The notes: generated by a model from the sequence alone, not told the origin. A DNA stretch of 64,000 nucleotides from Dyadobacter frigoris (GCF_005280585.1 NZ_SZVO01000005.1:124001-188000); one strand, 5' to 3'. Positions 17,799 through 27,688 are shown, counted from the stretch's first letter. Numbers and translations: made by a program.

Positions 17799-20420
17799 TT
17801 ATTTTTTCTGTAACATTTTCTGAAATTCATTTAGTTTTAAAAGTGCCTCGATCGGCGATAATGTATTTACATCAATCAACGCCAGGTCTTCTTTCAGTTT
17901 TTCAAGTCTCGGATCGGTAGGTTCAAAAATGCTAAGCTGAAAATTATTTTTCGGCATTTCCTTGATCTTCTTCTGATGTTTATCCGCTACATGATCTTTT
18001 TCCAGGTGATGCATAATTTCACTCGCCCGCAACACAATCGGTTGCGGCATACCTGCAATCTGCGCCACATGGATACCAAAGCTATGCGCACTGCCACCCG
18101 GTTTTAGCTTTCTTAAAAATATTACTTTGTTGTCAACTTCCTTTACGGCAACATTGAAGTTTTTGATGCGTGGAAAATCATCGGCAAGCTGATTTAATTC
18201 ATGATAATGGGTAGCAAACAATGTTTTTGGTTTAACCAATGGCTGATTATGCAAATATTCGGCAATGGCCCATGCTATTGAAACACCATCGTAAGTACTG
18301 GTTCCGCGCCCGATTTCATCCATTAAAATCAGACTTCGATCACTAAGATTGTTGAGAATACTGGCTGTTTCCGTCATCTCGACCATAAACGTACTTTCTC
18401 CCCTGCTTAAATTGTCGCTCGCTCCTACCCTCGTAAATATCTTATCAACAATACCAATCGTAGCTGCTTTTGCCGGAACGTAACTTCCCATCTGCGCCAT
18501 CAGGACAATAAGCGCGGTTTGTCTCAACAAAGCAGATTTACCCGCCATGTTTGGACCGGTAATGATAATGATCTGCTGCGTTTCATTGTCGAGGTAAAGG
18601 TCATTTGGAACATAACTTTCACCTAACGGCAATTGCTGTTCAATAACGGCGTGACGACCATCTTTAATATCCAGAATCCTGTCTTCATTAATAACAGGCT
18701 TGACATAATTGTTTTTCCTGGCCGTATTCGCAAAAGAACCCAGCACATCGAGTGTCGAAATGATGATGGCGTTTTGTTGAATGGTACCGACGTACTCCGC
18801 TGCGGTCAATATCAAAGCGGAGAAAATACGGAATTCAATAGCCGAAATCTTATCCTCGGCATTCAGTATTTTTTCTTCATATTCTTTAAGTTCCGGCGTT
18901 ATATAACGTTCGCAGTTAACAAGCGTTTGTTTACGAATCCATTCTGCCGGGACTTTGTTTTTATGTGAATTGGTAACTTCCAGATAATATCCAAAAACCC
19001 GGTTGTAGGCAATTTTCAATGATGGAATTCCCGTCCGTTCCATTTCTTCATTTTGAAGCTTTAAGAGAAATCCTTTTCCTTCACGGGAAATTGCATGTAA
19101 TTCATCCAGTTCGGCATCAATTCCGCTCTTGATCATTCCACCCTGATTGATCAGCAACGGTGCATCTTCTCTTAATTCCGTTTCAATTTTATCAATTAAA
19201 AAAGTGCATAGATTAAGCTGATCAGCATATTTGTTCAAAACAGCGTAACTGATATGGGTCGAGGCTATTTTGCCTAAAATCTCTTTAATCGGCCCAATTT
19301 GTTTCAGTGATTTTTTAAGCTGAACCATTTCCCGTGGACTAATCCGGCGAACGGCCACTTTTGAAATCAGTCGTTCAAGATCACCGATTTGTTTTAAATA
19401 TTGGGTAATGGATTCGTGCAATTCATCATTGGCAAGAAAAAACTCAACGGTATTCAGGCGCTCTTCAATAGGCAGCTTTTCCTTTAATGGCAAAACAACC
19501 CATCTCCTTAGCAACCGTGCACCCATAGGCGTTACCGTTTGATCCAGAATCTGAATTAAGGGCACACCGCCCTCCTGCTGAGGGAAAATCAGTTCCAGAT
19601 TTCGGACAGTAAACCTGTCAAGCCACACATATTTTTCCTCTTCCAGCCTTGTTACACGACTGATATGGCTTACTTCCCGGTGTTCAGTTTCTCGTAAATA
19701 ATGCAGAATTACACCAGCGGCAATGATCCCCATTGGCAGATTTTCAATACCAAAACCTTTAAGTGTTGTGGTGCTGAAATGCGTAGTAAGTTGCTCATAA
19801 CCATAATCATACCCAAAACACCAGTCTTCCAGTTGAAATGTATGGAACTTGCCTCCAAAAAGCTGATTGAATTCCTGTTTGTGTTTTTTACAAAAAAGCA
19901 CCTCAGAAGGTGTAAAACCCTGAAGCATTTTATCAACATAGGCTGCGTTACCTTGCGACGTCATAAATTCCCCGGTAGAGATATCCAGAAAGGAAATTCC
20001 ATACAGATCTTCACCGCCCACATGCACTGCAGCGAGATAATTATTTCTGCGTGTGTCCAGCACATTATCGTTCATGGAAACGCCAGGCGTAACCAGTTCG
20101 GTAACGCCGCGTTTTACAATTCCTTTTGCCGTTGCCGGATCTTCAAGCTGATCACAAATGGCAACACGCTCACCGGCACGAACCAGTTTTGGAAGGTAAT
20201 TATCCAGGGAATGGTGCGGAAATCCTGCAAGTTCTTCATGCGCACCACCGTTATTACGACGTGTCAGTACGATCCCAAGTATCTTGGAAGCACGTATCGC
20301 ATCTTCTCCGAAAGTTTCGTAAAAATCGCCAACCCGGAAAAGAAGCAATGCACCGGGGTACTTGGCTTTAATCTGATTATACTGTTTATTAAGCGGAGTT
20401 TCTTTTTGTTCCTTTGCCAA
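17799..20420 (-). CDS. mutS: DNA mismatch repair protein MutS
   Basis: A full-length 873-residue MutS that recognises mismatches and small loops as a dimer. The mismatch-reading motif GDFYETF (about 32-38) is in the N-terminal domain. The ATPase has Walker [12 protein letters not shown] near residue 620, [15 protein letters not shown] as Walker B/signature, and FATHYHEL. The start is TTG at 20420; an in-frame stop lies just upstream, and the typical N-terminus ([15 protein letters not shown]) begins there. A well-formed promoter sits 30 bases upstream. MutL is not in the window. Confidence 0.97.
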   Translation of the reverse strand: MAKEQKETPLNKQYNQIKAKYPGALLLFRVGDFYETFGEDAIRASKILGIVLTRRNNGGAHEELAGFPHHSLDNYLPKLVRAGERVAICDQLEDPATAKGIVKRGVTELVTPGVSMNDNVLDTRRNNYLAAVHVGGEDLYGISFLDISTGEFMTSQGNAAYVDKMLQGFTPSEVLFCKKHKQEFNQLFGGKFHTFQLEDWCFGYDYGYEQLTTHFSTTTLKGFGIENLPMGIIAAGVILHYLRETEHREVSHISRVTRLEEEKYVWLDRFTVRNLELIFPQQEGGVPLIQILDQTVTPMGARLLRRWVVLPLKEKLPIEERLNTVEFFLANDELHESITQYLKQIGDLERLISKVAVRRISPREMVQLKKSLKQIGPIKEILGKIASTHISYAVLNKYADQLNLCTFLIDKIETELREDAPLLINQGGMIKSGIDAELDELHAISREGKGFLLKLQNEEMERTGIPSLKIAYNRVFGYYLEVTNSHKNKVPAEWIRKQTLVNCERYITPELKEYEEKILNAEDKISAIEFRIFSALILTAAEYVGTIQQNAIIISTLDVLGSFANTARKNNYVKPVINEDRILDIKDGRHAVIEQQLPLGESYVPNDLYLDNETQQIIIITGPNMAGKSALLRQTALIVLMAQMGSYVPAKAATIGIVDKIFTRVGASDNLSRGESTFMVEMTETASILNNLSDRSLILMDEIGRGTSTYDGVSIAWAIAEYLHNQPLVKPKTLFATHYHELNQLADDFPRIKNFNVAVKEVDNKVIFLRKLKPGGSAHSFGIHVAQIAGMPQPIVLRASEIMHHLEKDHVADKHQKKIKEMPKNNFQLSIFEPTDPRLEKLKEDLALIDVNTLSPIEALLKLNEFQKMLQKK

Positions 20421-20450
20421 CTAATATCAATTTTGAAAACAGGATAACTA

Positions 20451-20480
20451 CAAAATTAACCCTTCTATCCGGTTTGGCAA
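20451..20480 (-). promoter_or_regulatory. Bacteroidota-type promoter of mutS
   Basis: On the minus strand TTG (20480-20478), a 19-base spacer, then TAATTTTG (20458-20451), an exact TAnnTTTG -7 element. Predicted transcription starts about 24 bases before the TTG start codon of mutS. Confidence 0.7.
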
Positions 20481-20515
20481 GTCCAAATAGTTGTTTTATC
20501 AAGTAAGTTTAAGGA

Positions 20516-21112
20516 TCAAAGTGAGAGCTTACGGACTTCCTGATCTGTAACTTCCCATACGTCCCCAGGTTTAGCTCCGTCAGTACCAAAATCGGCAAGA
20601 TTAATTTTTCCAATTGCCCAACGTACCAAACGTAAAGTAGGAAAACCAACTGCAGCCGTCATACGGCGGACCTGGCGGTTTTTACCTTCATGAAGTGTAA
20701 TCGAAACCCAGGAAGTCGGAATATTTTTCCGGAAACGAATTGGAGGATTTCTTTCAGGAAGCGAAGGCTCTTCCAATGGAGAAGCTGACGCAGGCAAAGT
20801 CAGATAGGATTTTCCGTTAATGGAAATTGTTACGCCATCCGCCATTTTCTGGCAGGCTTCACTGGTAATTTCTCCTTCAACCTGAACATAATAAGTTCTG
20901 TTGTGGCGGTTTCTCGGTTCCAGCAGTTTTGTTTTGAGATAATTGTCATTGGTAAGTAAAAGCAGTCCTTCACTATCCGCATCCAGCCTTCCGACCGGAT
21001 AAATATCTTTGGCAAAAGTACATTCAAGATCAGCTAAGGTAGCATGGTCGCTCTCGCGGGTAAATTGCGAAAGCATTCCGAAGGGCTTGTATATGAGGAA
21101 GTAGCTGAACAA
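20516..21112 (-). CDS. rluE: rRNA pseudouridine synthase, RsuA/RluE family
   Basis: A 198-residue enzyme that converts a specific uridine in ribosomal RNA to pseudouridine. The catalytic motif GRLDADSEGLLLLTND holds the essential Asp. The opening YFLIYKPFGMLSQFT and the C-terminal HEGKNRQVRRM are typical of the RluE branch (modifies 23S rRNA in E. coli). The S4 domain seen in RsuA/RluB is absent, as expected for RluE. The start is a TTG at 21112, as no ATG precedes the conserved N-terminus in frame. The target uridine in this organism is inferred only. Confidence 0.88.
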   Translation of the reverse strand: MFSYFLIYKPFGMLSQFTRESDHATLADLECTFAKDIYPVGRLDADSEGLLLLTNDNYLKTKLLEPRNRHNRTYYVQVEGEITSEACQKMADGVTISINGKSYLTLPASASPLEEPSLPERNPPIRFRKNIPTSWVSITLHEGKNRQVRRMTAAVGFPTLRLVRWAIGKINLADFGTDGAKPGDVWEVTDQEVRKLSL

Positions 21113-21145
21113 GATGAAAAGAATTATGAAAAGCTCATGAAAGCT

Positions 21146-21730
21146 TTATTTGATAAGTGATTCAAGATCAAGAAAAAATTCCGGAAGTACGTTCTCGCCA
21201 GAAAGCTTGACCTGTAAGGAATCAAGAATTGTAATTGATTTATCACTTCTATAAATGTAGACTTTACCGTCAAGACGGTCAATTAGCCAAGCAAGCCTAG
21301 TTCCATTTTCAATATATTCCTCCATTTTTTCAAGAAGGTATTTAAGTTCGTCAGACTTAGAGCGAATTTCTACAATAAAATCAGGACAGATTGGAGCAAA
21401 CTTTTCCTTCTGCTCATCAGTCAAAAGATTCCATCTTTCATTCTTAATCCAAGAAGCATCCGGCGACCTAACTGCCCCGTTTGGTAACGTAAAACCTGTT
21501 GATGAATCAAATATTTCTCCTTGACCCAAATTTTCATTCCAAATAAATAACTTCCCCGAAACTTGAGAATTAAAATTGCCGGTAAAAGATCCTGTTGGCG
21601 ACATAAGTATAATATTTCCATGTGAGTCCCTCTCGAACTCTAGTGTGTCATTCATCTGGCAGAATTGGAAGAAATCCTCTTCACTCATCAATTCTCCCAT
21701 TTTCAAAGTTACAGGCGTGGAGATGTTCAT
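21146..21730 (-). CDS. Uma2 family (DUF820) PD-(D/E)XK nuclease-like protein
   Basis: A 194-residue protein of the Uma2 family, related to restriction endonucleases by fold but of unknown cellular role; copies are often scattered and mobile. Family landmarks are SPDASWI (about 92-98), PDFIVEIRSKSD carrying the Asp and Glu of the nuclease core, EKMEEYIENGTRLAWLID, and VYIYR near the end. It is the first gene of the accessory stretch 21.1-24.1 kb. Whether it cuts DNA is unknown. Confidence 0.88.
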   Translation of the reverse strand: MNISTPVTLKMGELMSEEDFFQFCQMNDTLEFERDSHGNIILMSPTGSFTGNFNSQVSGKLFIWNENLGQGEIFDSSTGFTLPNGAVRSPDASWIKNERWNLLTDEQKEKFAPICPDFIVEIRSKSDELKYLLEKMEEYIENGTRLAWLIDRLDGKVYIYRSDKSITILDSLQVKLSGENVLPEFFLDLESLIK

Positions 21731-21783
21731 AACTTAGGTTTTTACATTCTGGCTTTATCAAAAATACAAAATATTATTGATAG

Positions 21784-22160
21784 TTATAGATATGATTCGT
21801 CTCTGTTAAAGGCGGCTAACATGTGCCACATAACCCGGCTGGCATGTGGATTTACGGCCTTAAATTCAACCTTACTTTCCATCAGGTTTGAGATAAAGGC
21901 CACATTCCGGCCTAAACGGTCGATCTTGGCAATAATCAAAACAGCCTTTTCTTTCCGGCATTGGGTGAGGGCGGCCAATAGTTGCGGACGCTTGTTTTTA
22001 CGTCCGGACTCAACCTCCGTACTAAGCTGCAGGAATGTCATAGCCCTCCTGCAAACTGCTCGACGGCCATTGCTGGGCTTCCAGCCCTAAGCCGCTGCGG
22101 CCTTGCTTGGCAATTTATACATGGTAATAGGCAACGGCTTTTTTTTATGACTGGCCAAAA
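21784..22160 (-). pseudogene. Decayed serine recombinase (resolvase N-terminal domain)
   Basis: Reading the minus strand from 22160 in one frame gives KKAVAYYHV, a stop, then IAKQGRSGLGLEAQQ; a second frame continues with AMAVEQFAGGL; a third gives TEVESGRKNKRPQLLAAL, then LIIAKIDRLGRNVAFISNLM, down to 21784. Together these spell the N-terminal domain of a serine recombinase (YYRVSTxxQGRSGLGLEAQ ... ESGRKN ... KLDRLxRN). The catalytic Ser motif has become HV-stop, there are at least two frameshifts, and the chain ends inside the domain, so the DNA-binding part is missing. It is a relic of a mobile element. Confidence 0.85.
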
Positions 22161-22169
22161 AAATGAGAT

Positions 22170-22205
22170 TTGTTACTAAATATGCGGACGTTTATATAGT
22201 AACAA
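22170..22205. repeat. Short inverted repeat upstream of the recombinase relic
   Basis: Perfect 9-base arms TTGTTACTA and TAGTAACAA enclose 18 bases that include GCGGACG. Its place just upstream of the recombinase relic suggests an old recombination or operator site, but nothing else supports that. Confidence 0.4.
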
Positions 22206-22227
22206 GACATCACAAAAAATCAACTTT

Positions 22228-23381
22228 TTAATACCCAAAAAAATTTACTCCTAAGGGATTATTCATAAAATTACTCGTGATGAATGATTCTCTTATTTGA
22301 TTTTCACCATCCCAATAAACATTTTCTCCTTGCGATTGCCTAATAAGTATCTCTCTTTTGTCTTTGTATTGTTCAATAAATGTGTGATAGTAAGTTGGAT
22401 TAAAAAAAGTATTTTCCGCAAGAGTTATAAACATTGAAATATCAAGTTTAAAATTATTCCTTCTTCGCATTTGCATACCTAACATTTCACAAACATTTCG
22501 GTCTTGTTCAAAATAGCTAATTAAAAAAATCGTTTTATTTTTTGTAGGAAATAACGTTATATATATAAGTTCCCCATTCTGTTTTCTGAATGAATAATTG
22601 GATTTCCATCAAAGTCAAATTCTAAATTAGCAGCTGATGATACTGCCATCGGGTAATGTGCTGGTAGCTCAAACACATCCGTTTTTATAACTGAATAGTT
22701 TTTAGAAATAATTGCTAAATCAAATATTTTCTTATTTTCCTCGATATCGTTTTCGGATTGAATACCATAATTTATAAAATATGATGTCTCTCTCTTTTTG
22801 TGAAAACTTACAACAAATGCGCGATAAGCATATAAAAAGTGTTGCTCATCTGTTCCACTATAAGAGTTTGTTTCAATAGGATAAAAAATGGCATCGTGAT
22901 TATTACAAAATCCAAGAAAAGTAGATGCAATATTTTTTCCGATTTCTTTATCTTCAAAGCCGTTTTTATCAAGTGAAAACCCTACAACATGTCCGTTTTC
23001 AGAAATTTTACTCAATACCCCATTATTCTGAATTGAATGAGCTTCTGTTACAATAATTTTACGTGACCTATCTACTTTACAAGTTGAGCTACTTGCTAAT
23101 GGGTGCCAACAGGTTTTAGTTATATTTCTTGACCTTCTCTGAAATTCATTACTAATTACAAACACATCTGATTCTGTAAGATTTGATAAATTGAATTTGT
23201 CAAAAATTCTATAATCCGAAATTTTTCTTGAAGGAAGGTTTGGTAAATTTTTTACGGTGTTTAAAAATTCTGGATACATATCAGGATTAAGCCCACCTTT
23301 TCGTAAGTCTCTCATTACCTCAAAGTGTCTCTCATATTTGGTTTGAGTATTTTCCAGTATCATCCTTAAAAAATGCACCAT
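22228..23381 (-). pseudogene. Cys/His-rich protein of unknown function, broken by one frameshift
   Basis: Two open stretches on the minus strand, 23381-22557 (274 residues, ending MGNLYI) and 22485-22228 (85 residues), read as one protein. The frame of the second extends upstream through GELIYITLFPTKNKTIF and joins the first at HSEN if one C is restored near 22582 (SENQNGELIY). The repaired product would be about 384 residues. Cys91, Cys101, His115 (TEAHSIQ) and Cys159/His162 (FCNNHD) could bind zinc. The region is AT-richer than its neighbours. I do not recognise the family. It may be a true pseudogene or a sequencing error. Confidence 0.7.
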
Positions 23382-23429
23382 GTTATAATTAGTAATACCT
23401 ACTTCAAAATCACTATACTATATTTTAAA

Positions 23430-23753
23430 CTAAGCAGGCTGCAACGCCTTTGGCTGCCATATTGCATGAATTTTAGATACATCTACGCGCTTTCTAGCTT
23501 GCGCTAGGTTATAATCTTCCTGTATCGCTAACCAAAATTCTGGCGTCGTGTTAGGGAACGCTGCACCTAAACGAATTGCCATTTCAGGCGACACCGCAGA
23601 TTTTCCGTTGATAATCGCAGACAGGGTTTTACGGGTTGTCCCCAATACTTCGGCAACCTGCTCAATTGTAAGTTTTTTCCCTGTCTCCTCATAAATTCCG
23701 TCAAGCGTTTCGCGGATAAGTTCGCCCGGGTGGGCGGGATCAAATAAAATCAT
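23430..23753 (-). CDS. higA: HigA antitoxin (XRE family)
   Basis: A 107-residue antitoxin and autorepressor. The opening FDPAHPGELIRETL and the helix-turn-helix KLTIEQVAEVLGTTRKTLSA with the following INGKSAVSPEMAIRLG are hallmarks of the HigA/VapI group, ending with the FWLAIQ motif. It lies 14 bases after the toxin gene in the same direction, the reversed order typical of higBA. The protein would bind HigB and the operon's own promoter. It sits in an island of mobile-element debris, consistent with horizontal gain. Confidence 0.95.
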   Translation of the reverse strand: MILFDPAHPGELIRETLDGIYEETGKKLTIEQVAEVLGTTRKTLSAIINGKSAVSPEMAIRLGAAFPNTTPEFWLAIQEDYNLAQARKRVDVSKIHAIWQPKALQPA

Positions 23754-23767
23754 ATTGTTCCTCCTGT

Positions 23768-24046
23768 TTAATGATAGTCTATATAGTCAACGTCTGAGGC
23801 ATTCTCTCCCTCGAAACGAAAGATAATACGCCAATTTCCCGATACTCTGACTGAATAAAAACCCTTTAAATCGCCTTTCAGAGCGTGAAAATAATATCCT
23901 GCCTGGTTCATCATCTCTGGTTCTGTTGCCCTATTAAGACGGCTAATAATTAACCTAATTCTTGCAACATGGCTTTGTTGAATCTTTGAGCGGTCGCCTT
24001 TGGTAGCGAAAAGCTGTAAACCTTTGTGTCTGAAACTTACAATCAT
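23768..24046 (-). CDS. higB: HigB toxin (RelE superfamily mRNA endonuclease)
   Basis: A 92-residue toxin that cuts mRNA at the ribosome when not held by HigA. The start SFRHKGLQLF, the middle FHALKGDLKGFYSVRVSGNW and the end RIIFRFEG...VDYIDYH are the standard HigB/GraT pattern, with the conserved Arg and Trp present. It precedes higA in the operon and appears intact, so this module is probably active, unlike the toxin remnant at 2549. A CACG-type inverted repeat lies just upstream. Confidence 0.95.
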   Translation of the reverse strand: MIVSFRHKGLQLFATKGDRSKIQQSHVARIRLIISRLNRATEPEMMNQAGYYFHALKGDLKGFYSVRVSGNWRIIFRFEGENASDVDYIDYH

Positions 24047-24058
24047 AACACGAATGTA

Positions 24059-24071
24059 ACACGAAACGTGT
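24059..24071 (-). promoter_or_regulatory. Possible HigA operator upstream of higB
   Basis: Arms ACACG and CGTGT around AAA lie 13-25 bases before the higB ATG; the half sequence AACACGA also recurs at 24048-24054. The position suits autoregulation by HigA, but binding is inferred. Confidence 0.45.
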
Positions 24072-24098
24072 CAAGTATTTTTACAAGTTCCTTTAACC

Positions 24099-24863
24099 CT
24101 ATTCAATTTCCAGCCAAACCGGACAATGATCCGAATGCACAGCATCATTATATTGCCTGCTTCCAACAATTCTGTCTTTAATCGTATCGGCTACGGAAAT
24201 ATAATCGATCCGCCAGCCTTTGTTACTGGCCCTTGCGCCTGAACGGTATGTCCACCAGGAATATTCCTGCAAATCCGGATTCATGTGCCGGAAAGCGTCC
24301 GTATATCCACTTCCAAACCATTTTGTCATCCACTCCCTTTCTTCGGGCAAAAATCCTGATGACTTTTTATTTCCCTTCGGATTATGAATGTCCATTTCAG
24401 TATGCGCGATGTTGTAATCTCCGCAGATGATTAAATTGGGCCGTTCGATTCTCAGTATATCCACCCAATTGTTAAAATCTTCAAGGAAATTCATTTTTAC
24501 ACTTTGCCGGATTTCTCCGCTCGTGCCCGATGGGAAATAGCAGTTCAATAATGTAATATCACCAAAATCAGCACGCAAAAGTCTTCCTTCACTATCGTAA
24601 ACAGGCAAATTGAACCCGTGAGAAATCAAATCAGGTTTCATTTTAGAAAATATCGCTACACCGCTGTATCCTTTTTTCTCAGCCGCATGCCAGCCGATGA
24701 GTTCATAACCAAGTGCCGCAAACCCAGACAGATCCACTACATCGGGCGTCGCTTTTACTTCCTGAAAACAAAGTACATCAAAAGGTTTATCCTTTAACCA
24801 TTCCAGCAAGCCGTTCTTCAAAGCTGCCCGGATTCCGTTGAGATTGTAAGTAAGAATTTGCAT
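24099..24863 (-). CDS. xth: Exodeoxyribonuclease III / AP endonuclease
   Basis: A 254-residue metal-dependent DNA repair nuclease of the ExoIII family that incises at abasic sites and trims 3' ends. Motifs in order: TYNLNGIRAA with metal-binding Asn, LCFQEVKA with the metal Glu, CGDYNIAHTEMDIHNP with Asp and Asn, GYTDAFR, and VHSDHCPVWLEI with the catalytic Asp-His pair. The length is normal and the gene looks intact. It marks the end of the accessory island and the return to core genes. Confidence 0.96.
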   Translation of the reverse strand: MQILTYNLNGIRAALKNGLLEWLKDKPFDVLCFQEVKATPDVVDLSGFAALGYELIGWHAAEKKGYSGVAIFSKMKPDLISHGFNLPVYDSEGRLLRADFGDITLLNCYFPSGTSGEIRQSVKMNFLEDFNNWVDILRIERPNLIICGDYNIAHTEMDIHNPKGNKKSSGFLPEEREWMTKWFGSGYTDAFRHMNPDLQEYSWWTYRSGARASNKGWRIDYISVADTIKDRIVGSRQYNDAVHSDHCPVWLEIE

Positions 24864-24914
24864 AAAAAAGTAAATGTAATATTATGTCAAACTTTGGTAA
24901 CCGCTGGTAATTTG

Positions 24915-26744
24915 CTAAAATATAAATATTTTCTCTCTTGTATAACGGGATTCCCACTTACCGGAATCCTTTTCTCCACCGGACAATATCCAGATATCGA
25001 ATTTGCCTTTTGGTACTTTTCTCTTATAAAACGAATAGGAATACTTTTCGCCATAATAGGTTCTTTTCTTCAAAAAATCTGACAGGGAATTCGGGACAGG
25101 AATGGCCGGAAGCAGATTGGTATATTGATCAGAAACTAAGACAAAATAAGCAGGTTTTGGATGCATTCTCTTTTTTGTTTCAAACTTGATATATCTGATC
25201 GGCATGTTATCATCATTATTCCTTATACTAAGCTGAATATTCAGCTTAGGTGCATATTCGTCTACTTTTTCAGTTTCCTGAATGAGACGGTTTGCCGGCG
25301 GCAACTTGTCAGTTTCATAAAGATGAAGCAACCCCTGTTTTTCGAGATTGTTTATAAGATTTTTCATTTTGGTCGGATGATTCCAGAAAGGTTTATCTCC
25401 ATAATTGAACCCAACAGACAAAAGCGTATTATAGTTTTTCCAGTAGTATGCGTCCAGGGATAATTTTTCGTGCTGTTCTCTCACACTTCTTATTGAATAA
25501 AAATAACTCACAAAGTTCAGCGCCAGACAGCCAACCAAACTTAAAACAAACACTGACAAACTGATATTTTTATAGTTTTTGACGATCAATATCAAACCAA
25601 CATAAGCGATAGCCAAAAGTACAACGCCAAAAATCATGTACCGTCTGGAAAAAATATTTCCTCCATACATCAAAAAATTGCCCGACGGCCTGCTCACGAT
25701 AAACATAGCTCCGGTACCCATCAGGAACATAAATGCACCGAGCAAAAACCAGTTGGTCCACGGCATATTTTTATTCAGGAACATTCTGGTAATCCAACCC
25801 AAAAATACCGCAAAAATACCCATTCCTAAAAATACGCATAACACCATATCCTTGTAAAACACCGGCGTAAGCGGATGAGGGATATCCAGATATAAAGCAT
25901 TTCCCCAGAATCCGAATATAAAAATCAGATTGAAAATCGGGTGCTCCCAAACTTTTCCATGTCCGGTAGATACAAATTGGTAATCGAAAAGAAAATAGAA
26001 TAAAATAAATACAATGGCAATGCCTATCCACTGAGCCAGCAATTTATATCTTTTTTGGAAAAGCAGAATGACACCGCCAATAATCCAGGTAAGCATTCCG
26101 CTGCCGCTGATAAACATGGTAACTATTGCCGCTAATACGGCGAAAATCCAGCTTCTTTTATCCGGTTTGCCAATAAAATAAACCGTCAGCATGGCAAAAA
26201 ACAGCAAAGGAGTATTTTGTATGGCCGCAATTCCCCAAATGGCATTTTCAAAATAAACCAGATTGAAAAGAATATAAGGTACCGGGATAAAATAATACCA
26301 CGAAACCTTCTCCTTTTTAAATGTCAGAAAGAAAAGATAAAGAATACCAAGCATAAAAAGATTGCCCAGCATAACCTGCAATTTTATATCAACCGTTCCC
26401 GTAAAGAATACCATGATGAGCATAACAATACGCTCAAAAGCAAACCTGTGCTGGTTTACCTGCTCAAAAAGTATTTTTGCCGTATTGGTAAAACCCGAAC
26501 CGTTTTTTAGATTATAAATCGTCTCCAGAAGATTGTAGTCGTCTTCATAAGGAACATTAATGACGTGGGCGCTGAGTATAATATAGAAGTAACCGACCGG
26601 AACAATTATTAACCCTAATCCCAGAAAATCTCTGAATTTTTGAAGACTTTTAGAAAGAAATGTAAGTCCAAAAAGTAGGGCCAATACCAGTACAAGTACA
26701 AAATATTCAAATAACCGGGGGTTTTGTAGAAAAGAATTATCCAA
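24915..26744 (-). CDS. Polytopic membrane protein of unknown function (GT-C-like layout)
   Basis: A 609-residue protein with roughly ten to twelve hydrophobic helices between residues 15 and 420 and a soluble C-terminal region of about 180 residues. The first loop holds an acidic pair in VPYEDDYN and then NQHRFAFERIV, an arrangement like the catalytic loop of GT-C glycosyltransferases or of related envelope polysaccharide proteins. That resemblance is only topological. It lies downstream of the lipoprotein gene at 26851 in the same direction, 107 bases away. I do not recognise a named family. Confidence 0.7.
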   Translation of the reverse strand: MDNSFLQNPRLFEYFVLVLVLALLFGLTFLSKSLQKFRDFLGLGLIIVPVGYFYIILSAHVINVPYEDDYNLLETIYNLKNGSGFTNTAKILFEQVNQHRFAFERIVMLIMVFFTGTVDIKLQVMLGNLFMLGILYLFFLTFKKEKVSWYYFIPVPYILFNLVYFENAIWGIAAIQNTPLLFFAMLTVYFIGKPDKRSWIFAVLAAIVTMFISGSGMLTWIIGGVILLFQKRYKLLAQWIGIAIVFILFYFLFDYQFVSTGHGKVWEHPIFNLIFIFGFWGNALYLDIPHPLTPVFYKDMVLCVFLGMGIFAVFLGWITRMFLNKNMPWTNWFLLGAFMFLMGTGAMFIVSRPSGNFLMYGGNIFSRRYMIFGVVLLAIAYVGLILIVKNYKNISLSVFVLSLVGCLALNFVSYFYSIRSVREQHEKLSLDAYYWKNYNTLLSVGFNYGDKPFWNHPTKMKNLINNLEKQGLLHLYETDKLPPANRLIQETEKVDEYAPKLNIQLSIRNNDDNMPIRYIKFETKKRMHPKPAYFVLVSDQYTNLLPAIPVPNSLSDFLKKRTYYGEKYSYSFYKRKVPKGKFDIWILSGGEKDSGKWESRYTREKIFIF

Positions 26745-26770
26745 TTTTTGCTGTGTTAAAATTATGTTTT

Positions 26771-26811
26771 AATGACTTGTGGAATGAAAGGAAATCACTC
26801 TACAAGTCATT
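26771..26811. repeat. Hairpin between the lipoprotein and membrane protein genes
   Basis: Perfect 10-base arms AATGACTTGT and ACAAGTCATT enclose 21 bases. On the minus strand it follows the lipoprotein gene, but no clear T-run comes after it, so termination is uncertain. Confidence 0.5.
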
Positions 26812-26850
26812 GTCTGTGTGTTGTCAAAAGTATGCCGCGATATAATCTGA

Positions 26851-27486
26851 TTATTTCGTTTTCAGAATCATATCGCTTGTAATCTCCTGTTCAAAAGTAA
26901 GATAACCCGGATAATTAATTGATTTCCCTCCCAAATCCAGCGTAGGCTTTACCTTTACGGTGAATTTTGCAGGCTTCGAATCAGATTTCCCGGTTAACGC
27001 CATTACCATATTAATAAAATCGTCTCTTGTCTGGTCATTCATGAGCAAACTGTACACATTTGCGCTTAGCTTAATCGGAACCCGCGTACTTCCGCTTCCC
27101 GGATAAACCTCGATTTTCTCATTTAAAAACCCGTTGAAAATTTCAGTATTGGTCAGCAAAACTTTATATTCCAACTGATTAACAGCAGCTTTTTTCCGTG
27201 TCGGATTTTTGATATCAAGATTAACCCGCAAATCCAAAGGAACATCTTTACGTAAAAATGCCAAACCCAGTCTTGGAAATCTGGCAATGTTCAGATCACT
27301 CATACTCTTGATATTCCTGAACTCGTTGATATCAATTCCCGCCAGATAAATACTATCCGCAGAGGCAATTTTATATTTACAATCACCAAAAGCCTTTGCT
27401 TCCGAAACCTGACGACTGACGCCGCAGCCCGTAATATATAACCCAACAGCCGCTAAAACCGCGACAAACCAAATTTGTTTTTTCAT
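26851..27486 (-). CDS. Putative lipoprotein with LEA type 2-like domain
   Basis: A 211-residue protein. The start at 27486 gives MKKQIWFVAVLAAVGLYITGC, a lipoprotein signal with lipobox ITGC; the open frame reaches 27540 but the extra 18 residues would displace the signal. The mature part contains DLRVNLDIKNPTRKKAAV and TNTEIFNGFLNEKIEV, the alternating pattern of LEA type 2 (water-stress/hypersensitive response) beta-sandwich domains. It is probably attached to the outer or inner membrane facing the periplasm. Function unknown; the LEA assignment is by pattern only. Confidence 0.75.
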   Translation of the reverse strand: MKKQIWFVAVLAAVGLYITGCGVSRQVSEAKAFGDCKYKIASADSIYLAGIDINEFRNIKSMSDLNIARFPRLGLAFLRKDVPLDLRVNLDIKNPTRKKAAVNQLEYKVLLTNTEIFNGFLNEKIEVYPGSGSTRVPIKLSANVYSLLMNDQTRDDFINMVMALTGKSDSKPAKFTVKVKPTLDLGGKSINYPGYLTFEQEITSDMILKTK

Positions 27487-27619
27487 TGTGTGTTTTAATA
27501 ATTTTCCCGCAAGATAAACAGTAGCTACTACAACGCGCATACTTGGAAAGGATTATTCTTTGGTAATTACTTTTTTAGATTAAAAAACTTATTCAACGAT
27601 TTTATGTAGAAAAATCCTG

Positions 27620-27650
27620 TTGCAAGCGTTATTTGCAAACCATACCTTTG
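27620..27650 (+). promoter_or_regulatory. Bacteroidota-type promoter of the DUF4494 gene
   Basis: TTG at 27620-27622, a 20-base spacer, then TACCTTTG at 27643-27650, an exact TAnnTTTG. The predicted transcript begins about 30 bases before the ATG at 27689, which supports that start over the longer open frame. Confidence 0.75.
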
Positions 27651-27688
27651 CAAACTTTTATGTCCACTTTAATCAAAAACAGACTACA

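Noticed and set aside
19701..20447. 248-codon open frame on the plus strand
   Set aside because: It lies opposite mutS, whose reading is unmistakable; the translation is Cys/His/Ile-rich with no domain pattern.
21044..21160. 38-codon K/E-rich frame on the plus strand at the start of the pseudouridine synthase
   Set aside because: It looks protein-like by composition, but overlaps the conserved N-terminus of the synthase on the other strand; A-rich sequence explains the composition.
24045..24074. Sigma-70-like promoter (TTGACA with TGTTAT) before higB
   Set aside because: The -10 hexamer would overlap the higB start codon, and Bacteroidota do not use this consensus.
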